NCBI RefSeq assembly: GCF_009708175.1
Contig: NZ_WMBB01000002.1
Coordinates: forward strand, 434,001 to 498,000
Direction: 5' to 3'
DNA from: Nocardia aurantiaca
Lineage (GTDB): Bacteria > Actinomycetota > Actinomycetes > Mycobacteriales > Mycobacteriaceae
DNA: 64,000 bases
The notes under the pieces are model-generated. The model saw nothing but the letters and a program-made list of their open reading frames with translations. It had not been told where the DNA came from and searched no databases. Within the stretch, counting starts at the first letter, position 1. Each line of letters begins with the position of its first letter. The translations under genes were made by a program, and so were the position numbers. This document shows, in pieces, positions 34,220-41,619 of this stretch.

Positions 34220-35425
34220 ATGACCGCAGCCTCCCTAGAGCCGCTGCTGTTCGACCCCTACGACTACCGCATCCACGAGGACCCTTACCCCGTGTACCAG
34301 CGGTTGCGCACCGAGGCGCCGGTGTACCACCATCCCGGCCTGGACTTCTGGGCGCTGTCCCGGCACGTCGATGTGACGGCCGGCTTCCGAGACAACATCA
34401 AGCTCTCCAGTGCCAACGGCGTCTCGCTGGACCCCGCCGCCTGGGGGCCGCACGCATGGCGGACCATGTCCTTCCTGGCCATGGACGACCCGCGGCACCT
34501 GCGCTTGCGCAAGCTGGTCTATCAGGGCTTCACCCCGCGCCGGGTCACCGAGATGAGCGACCGCATCCGCGACATCACCCTGCGCTACCTCGAACCCGCG
34601 CTGGCCGGTGGTGATTTCGACTGGATCGACGCGGTGGCGGGCCAGGTCCCCATGGACGTCATCTCCGAACTACTGGGCGTCCCGGAATCCGATCGCGCCG
34701 AATTGCGCAGACTGGCGGACCTGCTGGTGCATCGTGAGGAAGGTGTGCTGGATGTGCCCGTCGCGGCCATGGAGGCGGCCCTGCAGCTGGCGGGCTACTA
34801 CAACGAGATGCTCATGGCCCGGAAGCGGCGACGGACCGAAGATCTGACCTCCGCCCTGCTCGACGCCGAGGCCGACGGGGACCGGCTCACCGACGAGGAG
34901 ATCCTCGGGTTCATGTTCCTGATGGTGGTCGCGGGGAACGAGACCACCACGAAACTGCTGGGCAATGCGCTGTATTGGGCGGGCCGGCATCCTGAGCAGT
35001 ACGCCAGGGTCGCCGCGCACCCGGAAATCGTCGAGGACTGGGTGGAGGAGACGCTGCGCTATGACGCCTCGAGCCAGATTCTCGCCCGGACCGCCACCGA
35101 AGATCTCGAGTACTACGGACAGACCATCCCGCGGGGCGCGAAAGTGCTGCTGCTCGTCGGTTCCGCCAATCGCGATTCCGCCGTCTTCCACGATCCGGAC
35201 CGCTACGACATCGAACGCCCCGACAAAGGCGGGCTGATCAGCTTCGGCCGCGGCGTGCACTTCTGCCTCGGCGCGCATCTCGCGCGGCTGGAGGCGTCGA
35301 TCGTGCTGCGGGAGTTCGCCGCTCGCGTCCGTGCCTACGGCATCGGCGAATCCGGTGTCCAGCGCGTGCATTCGGTGAATGTCCGCGGTTTCGCCCATCT
35401 GCCCGTCGCCGTGGAGGTTCGGTAA
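34220..35425 (+). CDS. Cytochrome P450 (bacterial class I)
   Basis: A 401-aa P450 leading the rightward operon. I-helix VVAGNETTTKLLGN, K-helix ExxR in VEETLRYDAS, PERF-like region PDRYDIERPDKGG and haem Cys in FGRGVHFCLGAHLARLE. It does not have the CYP125 or CYP142 C terminus, so the subfamily is open. The 67-aa ferredoxin two genes downstream is the likely electron donor; no ferredoxin reductase is in the window. The stop overlaps the next start by one base (TAATG). Likely hydroxylates a terpenoid or steroid carbon skeleton. Confidence 0.9.
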   Translation: MTAASLEPLLFDPYDYRIHEDPYPVYQRLRTEAPVYHHPGLDFWALSRHVDVTAGFRDNIKLSSANGVSLDPAAWGPHAWRTMSFLAMDDPRHLRLRKLVYQGFTPRRVTEMSDRIRDITLRYLEPALAGGDFDWIDAVAGQVPMDVISELLGVPESDRAELRRLADLLVHREEGVLDVPVAAMEAALQLAGYYNEMLMARKRRRTEDLTSALLDAEADGDRLTDEEILGFMFLMVVAGNETTTKLLGNALYWAGRHPEQYARVAAHPEIVEDWVEETLRYDASSQILARTATEDLEYYGQTIPRGAKVLLLVGSANRDSAVFHDPDRYDIERPDKGGLISFGRGVHFCLGAHLARLEASIVLREFAARVRAYGIGESGVQRVHSVNVRGFAHLPVAVEVR

Positions 35426-36213
35426 TGGCACGTTTCGCACCGCATCCCGCCCGCCGCCCGGCCATCGTCGCGGGCGCTTCCTCCGGAATCGGCGCCGCTA
35501 CCGCGGAAGCCCTTGCCGCCCTGGGGCATCCGGTCGCGCTCGGCGCGCGCCGGGTGGAGATCTGCGAGACCCTCGCCGAGAAGATTCGCGCGGAGGGCGG
35601 TGAAGCCTTCGCCGGGCGGCTCGACGTCTCCGACACCGGGTCGGTGCACGAATTCGTCACCGCAGCTGAGGAAGCGCTGGGGCCCACCGAGATCCTGGTC
35701 TCCGGTGCGGGCGATCTGGAGTTCGGGCAGGCCTGGGAAATGGACCCCGACGTCTTCGAATCCCAGGTCCGCGTGCATCTGGTCGGCGCGCAGCGCCTCG
35801 CGCACCGGGTGCTGCCGGGGATGATCGAACGGCAGCGCGGCGACTTCGTCGTCATCGGTTCCGACTGCGCGGTCCGGGTGCGGCCCGGCGCGGGCGCGTA
35901 CAACGCGGCCAAGAGCGGTGTGGAGGCCTTCGCGACCCAGTTGCGCATGGAGCTGGAGGGCACCGGCGTGCGCTCGTCCATCGTCCGCCCGGGTCAGACT
36001 CTCACCGGCATGGGCATGCAGGCCACCCCCGAAGTGGTCGGTCCGCTACTGGAGAACTGGGTGAAATGGGGCTTCGCCCGGCACCCGCAGTTCCTGCGGC
36101 CCTCGGATCTCGCGGCGGCCGTGACCGCGGTCGTCTCCACCCCGCGCGGCGCGCACCTGGTGCTGGTGGAGGTCCAGCCCGAAGCGCCGATACAGAACAA
36201 GGAGGGCGCCTGA
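35425..36213 (+). CDS. Short-chain dehydrogenase
   Basis: A 262-aa SDR: GASSGIGAATAEAL near the N terminus, SGAG in place of NNAG (LVSGAGDLEFG), catalytic Ser in VIGSDCAV and Y-x-x-x-K in AYNAAKSGVEAFA. The end is longer than usual (to VQPEAPIQNKEGA). Coupled on both sides by one-base overlaps with the P450 and ferredoxin genes. It probably oxidises the alcohol made by the P450. Confidence 0.9.
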   Translation: MARFAPHPARRPAIVAGASSGIGAATAEALAALGHPVALGARRVEICETLAEKIRAEGGEAFAGRLDVSDTGSVHEFVTAAEEALGPTEILVSGAGDLEFGQAWEMDPDVFESQVRVHLVGAQRLAHRVLPGMIERQRGDFVVIGSDCAVRVRPGAGAYNAAKSGVEAFATQLRMELEGTGVRSSIVRPGQTLTGMGMQATPEVVGPLLENWVKWGFARHPQFLRPSDLAAAVTAVVSTPRGAHLVLVEVQPEAPIQNKEGA

Positions 36214-36416
36214 TGCGTCTGGTCGTCGATCTCGATCTCTGTCAGGGCCACGCCGTCTGCCAGGACGAGGCCCCCGGACTCTTCCACGTGCCCAAGCACG
36301 GGCAGGTCCGGATCCTGCGCCCCGATCCCGGCGCCGACCTGGAGGCGGCGCGCGCCGCCGTCCGCTACTGCCCGACCCGGGCGCTGTCGCTGGTCGACGA
36401 CAGCGCAGCAGAATAA
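36213..36416 (+). CDS. Small ferredoxin, [3Fe-4S]-type with His at the fourth ligand position
   Basis: A 67-aa ferredoxin. Ligand pattern C10-x2-H13-x2-C16 ... C53-P54, followed by CPTRALSLV. Three Cys with His in the second position is characteristic of actinobacterial P450 partner ferredoxins, which may hold [3Fe-4S] or variant [4Fe-4S] clusters. TGATG overlap with the SDR stop. Immediate proximity to the P450 makes it the probable donor for that enzyme. Confidence 0.92.
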   Translation: MRLVVDLDLCQGHAVCQDEAPGLFHVPKHGQVRILRPDPGADLEAARAAVRYCPTRALSLVDDSAAE

Positions 36417-36426
36417 GGAGGCCGCG

Positions 36427-36975
36427 GTGAGCTGGTCCCGCGAAGAACTCGACGAGATGATCCGCCGCTGGGTGGAGGAGAACGAGCAGTGTGAGGCGCT
36501 CGGCGATTGGAAGCCCCTCGCGCACTTCTACACCGAGGACGCCACCTACGGCTGGAACTACGGCCCGCAGCAGGAATTCATGGCCGTCGGCCGCGACGAG
36601 ATTCGCGATATCGCGCTCGGCCAGGAGATGTTCGGCCTCGAAGGCTGGACCTACCCGTATCAGGAATTCGTGGTCGATGAGCGCAGCGGCAGCGTCATCG
36701 GATTCTGGAAGCAGGTCAATGAGGGCCGGCGGGCGGATGGCCGACCCTACAGCCCGGAGGGCATCGGCGGCAGCTGGTTCCGCTACGCGGGCGACTATCA
36801 GTGGTCGTGGCAGCGCGACTTCTTCGACTTCGGCAATGTCACAGCGCTTTTCGTGGAGATGATCTCGAACGACGCGCTGTCGCCCGGAATGCGCAAGCGC
36901 ATGGAGCGGGCGGCGTCGGGCCGAGCGCTGCCCGGCTGGTACCCGGTCGGAGAGGGACCGGTGCCCCTGTGGTGA
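36427..36975 (+). CDS. NTF2-like/SnoaL-family protein
   Basis: A 182-aa protein of the NTF2-like superfamily: an N-terminal helix (SREELDEMIRRWVEENEQCEALG), then DWKPLAHFYTEDATYGWNYG and a C-terminal strand-rich part. The fold is used by ketosteroid isomerases and polyketide cyclases, but catalytic residues cannot be identified with confidence. GTG start with AAGGAGG six bases upstream; the stop overlaps the next GTG. The repeated association of this type with P450-ferredoxin-SDR operons in mycobacteria suggests a dedicated isomerase or binding role. Confidence 0.8.
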   Translation: MSWSREELDEMIRRWVEENEQCEALGDWKPLAHFYTEDATYGWNYGPQQEFMAVGRDEIRDIALGQEMFGLEGWTYPYQEFVVDERSGSVIGFWKQVNEGRRADGRPYSPEGIGGSWFRYAGDYQWSWQRDFFDFGNVTALFVEMISNDALSPGMRKRMERAASGRALPGWYPVGEGPVPLW

Positions 36976-38225
36976 ACAGCAGATTCAACTCGCTGACCAG
37001 ATCTGAACTGGCCCTGCTGGTTCCGGAACTGCTGCTGTGCGGCCACCTCATCGACCGCTCCGGCATGGCGCACGTGCTCGGCGCGCTCGGCCGCGGGGGC
37101 ATGACCGCGGTGGCCATCGACGAATGGCGGCTGGCCAGTCCGGTCTACACCCGGCGCATGCAGCGCGCGCTCGATATCACCGGCGACGGCGTGGACGCCA
37201 TTTTCAAGGGCTTCCAGCTCGACATCGGCGCGCCACCGCAATTCATGGATTTCCGCTACCGGGTGATCGACCACGACCACGGCGAATTCCATCTCGACCA
37301 CTGCGGTGCGCTCGCCGATGTGGAACCCATGGGTACCGAGTTCGTGGTCTCCATGTGCCACGACATCGAGGACCCGACCTTCGACGCGACCGCACTGGCC
37401 ACCAATCCGCACGCCCGGGTCCGCCCCGTGCACCGGCCACCCCGGGAGCCCGCCGACCGCAGGCCGGTGTGCGCGTGGACGGTCACCATCGATCCCGCGC
37501 ACGAGCCGCCGGCGCCGCCCGACGACGCGCACGTGGTGGCCGGATCCGAGGCCGCCGCCACGGTGCTGGCACCCATCGACCCGGAAGATCCCGGGCAGCA
37601 GGACTATTCGGGTCCACTGCTGAGCGATCTGCGCTTCGAGGACTTCTCCCGCTCGGCGCTCATCCGGATCGCCGACGAGGTGTGCCTGCAACACCATCTG
37701 CTCACCCTCGGGTACAAGGCCGCCGTCGAGGCGCGGACGAAACCCGAAACGGCGCTGGATATCCTGCGCAAACAATGGACCGGTATCGCCGGGCTGACCT
37801 CCGAGCGCATTCGCAAGGCGCTGGGACTCGGGGACGACGCCGCCGCGCTGGCCAAGGTCCTGCGCCTGCACCCGGCGTTCAATCCGGCCGCCTATGTCGA
37901 CATCGAGGTCTCCAGCGAGACCATCGGGGGCCGACAGCTGGTGGAACTGCGCATCGGCCGGGCCTGCGGCGCGATGGACGACGGCGCGTGGCCCGCGCTG
38001 CTCGATCCCGAGCACCTGGCCCCGCTCGACGCGCTGGTGCGCGGGGTGAACCCCCGCTTCCACACCGCTGTCCGATCCGTCGGCGAGTGCGGTCTCACCG
38101 TCGAAATCCGTTGTGCGGACCTGCCCTTCCGGGAAGCCGACGAGGTCGCCATCACCCGGTTCAGCTCGGGGGCGGCCTTCACCTTCACCGACCGGGGCGC
38201 CCCGTTGCCGCTCACCGTTCTGTAG
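36972..38225 (+). CDS. Uncharacterised protein with HC...CHD-x-E motif
   Basis: A 417-aa soluble protein I do not recognise. Residues 1-100 are helical. A compact motif follows: FHLDH110-C111-GALADVEPMG and MC129-H130-D131-IE133-DPTF, a pattern that looks like a metal or catalytic site. Residues ~140-190 are Pro/Arg-rich and may be a linker. The second half (from about 215) looks like another helical domain (SRSALIRIADEVCLQHHLLTLGYKAAVE). The GTGA start overlaps the NTF2-like stop. It sits centrally in the P450-FadD operon, so it probably acts on the same substrate. A hydrolase or lyase of CoA esters is possible but unsupported. Confidence 0.72.
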   Translation: MNSRFNSLTRSELALLVPELLLCGHLIDRSGMAHVLGALGRGGMTAVAIDEWRLASPVYTRRMQRALDITGDGVDAIFKGFQLDIGAPPQFMDFRYRVIDHDHGEFHLDHCGALADVEPMGTEFVVSMCHDIEDPTFDATALATNPHARVRPVHRPPREPADRRPVCAWTVTIDPAHEPPAPPDDAHVVAGSEAAATVLAPIDPEDPGQQDYSGPLLSDLRFEDFSRSALIRIADEVCLQHHLLTLGYKAAVEARTKPETALDILRKQWTGIAGLTSERIRKALGLGDDAAALAKVLRLHPAFNPAAYVDIEVSSETIGGRQLVELRIGRACGAMDDGAWPALLDPEHLAPLDALVRGVNPRFHTAVRSVGECGLTVEIRCADLPFREADEVAITRFSSGAAFTFTDRGAPLPLTVL

Positions 38226-38250
38226 CCGGAACACACCAGGAGATACGGCC

Positions 38251-39861
38251 ATGGCGTGCAATTTCGCCGACCTCTACGAACACTCCGCCGACGCCGTGCC
38301 GGACCGGACCGCCGTCATCGAGGGCCCGCGCCGGCTCACCTTCGCCCAACTCGACGCCCGCGCCAACCGGCTGGCCCACCACCTCTCCGCCGCCGGGGCG
38401 GGGCCGGGCACGCATATCGGCTTCCACATGCACAACAGCATCGAGACGCTGGAAACACTGCTGGGCTGCTACAAGATTCGCGCGGTGCCGGTCAATATCA
38501 ACTACCGGTATCGCGCGGAGGAACTGCGCTACGTCTACGACAACGCCGACCTCGAGATGGCGGTGCATCACCGCTGTTACGCCCCGCTGATCGAGGAGAT
38601 CCGGGCGCAGCTGCCCACATTGCGGCACACGCTGGTGGTCGAGGACGACCAGGGCGGAGCTGGAGTGCCCAGCAGCTCCGTCTCCTACGAGGCCGCTCTC
38701 GAATCCGCCTCTTCCGACCGGGATTTCGGGCCGCGAAGCGCCGACGACCACTTCATCATGTACACCGGCGGCACCACCGGCCTGCCCAAGGGCGTCATCT
38801 GGCGGCAGGAGGACATGTGGCGGGTGCTCGGCGGCGGCATCGACTTCTACACCGGCGAACCGGTCGCCGACGAGTACCAGCAGTCCCGTGCGGGGGCTCA
38901 GAATTCCTCGCCCATGACCTGGTTCGTGCTGCCGCCGCTCATCCACGCCGCCGCCATGATGCCGACCTTCACCGCTCTGTGGTCCGGCAATACGGTGCTG
39001 TTCCAGCCCCGCTTCGACCCCGTCGAGGTGTGGCAGGTGGTGGCGCGGGAGCGGCCCCACGTCCTGGTGGTCACCGGCGACGCCATCGCCCGCCCGCTGG
39101 TGGACTCCTACCGGGCCGCCCCCGTGGACGCGTCCTCGCTCATCTCCATCGGCTCCGGCGCCGCCCAGCTCACCCAGCCGGTGAAGAACGCGCTGCTGGA
39201 ACTGTTCCCGAACACCCTGGTCACCGAATCCATCGGCTCCTCCGAAACCGGTTTCGGCGGTATCGGATTCGCGCGGAAGGACGACGACCCGGCCCGCGCG
39301 CCGCGGGTCACCACCGGGCGCGGGGCGCTCGTGGTCGACGATGCCGGGCAGCCGGTCGCGCCGGGCGGTGAGGGCTGGGTGGCCAAGACCGGCAATGTGC
39401 CGATCGGCTACTACAAGGACCCCGTCAAGACCGGCGAGCTCTTCCGCACCGTGGACGGGGTGCGCATGGTCATCACCGATGACCGCGCACGCGTCGAGTC
39501 CGACGGCTCGGTCACGCTCATCGGCCGCGGCAACATGGTCATCAACACCGGCGGTGAGAAGGTCTTTCCGGAGGAGGTCGAGGCCACGGTCAAGGCCCAT
39601 CCCGCCGTCTACGACGCCGTCGTCATCGGGGTGCCGCACGAACGCTGGGGAGAGCTGGTGGCCGCCGTGGTGTCCGCGGCCGAGAGCGAGATCGACTTCA
39701 CCGCCCTCGAAGAGCACGTGCGCGCGCGGCTCGCCGGTTACAAACTGCCGCGCCGGATCTGGGTGGCCGACACCGTCGCGCGCACGCCGAGCGGCAAGCC
39801 CGACTATCGATGGGCCAAGGCGTACGTGGCCGAGCGGACGCCCGACCACGAGGCGGGCTGA
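38251..39861 (+). CDS. FadD19-like acyl-CoA synthetase
   Basis: A 536-aa AMP-forming ligase. P-loop motif MYTGGTTGLPKGVIWR, the A5-like SIGSSETGFGG, GYYKDP and the C-terminal GKPDYRWAKAYVAE. The last motif and the DIYRVL-type segment (EDMWRVLGGGIDFYTGE) closely resemble mycobacterial FadD19, which activates the C24-branched or C26 steroid side-chain acid. ATG 38251 has AGGAG upstream. It follows the uncharacterised gene by 25 bases. This makes activation of an isoprenoid or steroid side-chain acid the best prediction; the exact acid is unknown. Confidence 0.88.
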   Translation: MACNFADLYEHSADAVPDRTAVIEGPRRLTFAQLDARANRLAHHLSAAGAGPGTHIGFHMHNSIETLETLLGCYKIRAVPVNINYRYRAEELRYVYDNADLEMAVHHRCYAPLIEEIRAQLPTLRHTLVVEDDQGGAGVPSSSVSYEAALESASSDRDFGPRSADDHFIMYTGGTTGLPKGVIWRQEDMWRVLGGGIDFYTGEPVADEYQQSRAGAQNSSPMTWFVLPPLIHAAAMMPTFTALWSGNTVLFQPRFDPVEVWQVVARERPHVLVVTGDAIARPLVDSYRAAPVDASSLISIGSGAAQLTQPVKNALLELFPNTLVTESIGSSETGFGGIGFARKDDDPARAPRVTTGRGALVVDDAGQPVAPGGEGWVAKTGNVPIGYYKDPVKTGELFRTVDGVRMVITDDRARVESDGSVTLIGRGNMVINTGGEKVFPEEVEATVKAHPAVYDAVVIGVPHERWGELVAAVVSAAESEIDFTALEEHVRARLAGYKLPRRIWVADTVARTPSGKPDYRWAKAYVAERTPDHEAG

Positions 39862-39926
39862 ACGGTGAAGCGCGGCCGGGTGACCGAGGAGCGGAGAAAC
39901 CCTGTGAAACCCCCACCCCGGAAGAC

Positions 39927-39940
39927 TGAAACCTGTTCTA
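39927..39940. promoter_or_regulatory. KstR-type box before the ADC-like gene
   Basis: TGAAACCTGTTCTA fits TnnAACnnGTTnnA at all defined positions and ends eight bases before ATG 39949, so a repressor here would block a promoter giving a nearly leaderless mRNA. Confidence 0.7.
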
Positions 39941-39948
39941 ATTCGAAC

Positions 39949-40662
39949 ATGGTGGAGGCGCATACCGTACTCGGCGAACAGGTCCGCATGCCGGTGGAAA
40001 TCCGGCACGCCGACGCCAGCTCGGCGCTGTTCCTCGTCGACGCGGCGGCGGCCCGCGGCCTGCTGGCCGGCACGGGGCTGGAGCCGATCACACCGCTGCC
40101 CGGAAAGGCCGTGCTCTCACTGGCTTTCGTGCGCTACGTCGACGGCGATCTCGGGCCGTACCACGAGTTCGCCTTCTCGCTCATGACCAGACAGCCCGGC
40201 CGCAAGAACAGCACCGGCGCCTACATCCACTGGCTGCCGGTGAACCAGAGCTTCACCTGCGAAGCGGGACAGTCGATCTGGGGATTCCCGAAGCTCATGG
40301 CGGATATCGACATCACCCCCGACGGCCGCGGGCACCGTTGCGAGGTGCGCGTCGACGGACAGTTCGTGCTCGCCCTGCGGATCGCCGACGGCTTCCCCAT
40401 GCCGGGCGGCGCGGGCGGGGCGTCCATCGACGCCTACACCCACCGCAACGGAATACTGCGGCGCACACCGTGGGTCATGAATCCGGGCCAGGTCCGGGGA
40501 CGGCCGGGCGGTGCGCGGATCGAACTCGGGGACCATCCCGTCTCCGGGCAATTGCGCGCGCTGGGACTCCCCGCGCGCGCACTGTTCTCCAGCCGGATCG
40601 GCGCGCTCCGCATGACATTCGAGGACGCCGCGACGGTACTGCGCAACCGGGAGGCCCGATGA
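39949..40662 (+). CDS. Acetoacetate decarboxylase-like protein
   Basis: A 237-aa protein of the ADC superfamily. The active-site region QSIWGFPKLMADI places a Lys at 115, the same number as the Schiff-base Lys of Clostridium ADC. The following Lys (116), which tunes its pKa there, is Leu here, so a different reaction is likely (retro-aldol, hydration or decarboxylation of another keto acid). ATG 39949 follows a full KstR-type box by eight bases; the frame is open to 39865. The stop overlaps the SDR start by four bases. This gene and the SDR can be made from an internal promoter independent of the P450. Confidence 0.8.
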   Translation: MVEAHTVLGEQVRMPVEIRHADASSALFLVDAAAARGLLAGTGLEPITPLPGKAVLSLAFVRYVDGDLGPYHEFAFSLMTRQPGRKNSTGAYIHWLPVNQSFTCEAGQSIWGFPKLMADIDITPDGRGHRCEVRVDGQFVLALRIADGFPMPGGAGGASIDAYTHRNGILRRTPWVMNPGQVRGRPGGARIELGDHPVSGQLRALGLPARALFSSRIGALRMTFEDAATVLRNREAR

Positions 40663-41429
40663 GCCGGACAGCACTCGTCACCGGAGCGGCCAGCGGCATG
40701 GGCCGCATCGTCGCGCAACGACTCGCCGCCGCGGGCTGGCAGGTGGCGGCGGTCGACCTGAACGCCGACGGACTGGCCGCCATGGCCGCGCGCTCGCCGA
40801 ACACCCACACCTACACCTGTGACGTGTCCGATTCCACGCAGGTCCGCGCCGTCGTCGACAAGGTGCGCTCGGAACTGGGCGCCATCGACCGCCTCGTGCA
40901 TGCCGCCGGGATGGCCCATGTGCACGCCTCCGTTCTCGACCAGGACGTGGCCGAGCTCCGGAAGATGATGGACATCAACTACATCGGCACCGTCAACCTC
41001 TGCCAGGCCGTCATCCCCGCCATGAAGCAGGCCGGTGCGGGCACCGTGGTGTTGTTCGCCTCGTTGGCCGGCTGGCTGCCCTCGCCCGGCATGGCCGGGT
41101 ACACGGCGTCCAAGCACGCGGTGGTCGGCTTCGCCGACAGCCTCTCCTACGAACTGCACGACACCGGCGTGCGACTGCTCGTGCTGTGTCCGCCCATGGT
41201 GGAGACCCCCTTCCTGGCCGCGGTCCGCAAGGAGAACGCCACCGTGCTCGGCAATGCGGGCGGCAGCGCACCGGAGGCCATCGTCGACGCGCTGGAAAAG
41301 GCGCTGGCCAAACCGAAGTCGCCGTTGTTCCTGCTGCCCGGACAAGCCCGCCCGGCCTACCTGATGCGGCGCTTCCTGCCGAACGTGGCGCGCGCCATCG
41401 TCCGGCGCTCTGTGCACCCCACCGGATGA
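40659..41429 (+). CDS. Short-chain dehydrogenase
   Basis: A 256-aa SDR: GAASGMGRIVAQRL cofactor motif, Asp after strand 2 (VAAVDLN, NAD-type), HAAG for NNAG, Ser in LFASLAG and Y-x-x-x-K in GYTASKHAVVGFA. The last ~50 residues are basic and hydrophobic (RPAYLMRRFLPNVARAIVRR), suggesting peripheral membrane contact. ATGA-coupled to the ADC-like gene and last gene of the rightward operon. Confidence 0.9.
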   Translation: MSRTALVTGAASGMGRIVAQRLAAAGWQVAAVDLNADGLAAMAARSPNTHTYTCDVSDSTQVRAVVDKVRSELGAIDRLVHAAGMAHVHASVLDQDVAELRKMMDINYIGTVNLCQAVIPAMKQAGAGTVVLFASLAGWLPSPGMAGYTASKHAVVGFADSLSYELHDTGVRLLVLCPPMVETPFLAAVRKENATVLGNAGGSAPEAIVDALEKALAKPKSPLFLLPGQARPAYLMRRFLPNVARAIVRRSVHPTG

Positions 41430-41619
41430 TCACCTGCGAACGTGGATGCCGGCACGTGCTCCGATCGGCATCCGCTCCCGACGCTGGACGGCCGGGCTCC
41501 GCGGCGGCCCAGCGCCCGTATCCAGCCATCGACCAGCAATAATTCAGTGGCGTCATACCTCCCCACCAGGCACTCTGGGCTGTCTGCACTGCTCGAAGTA
41601 CCGATTCGAGAGGGGATGG

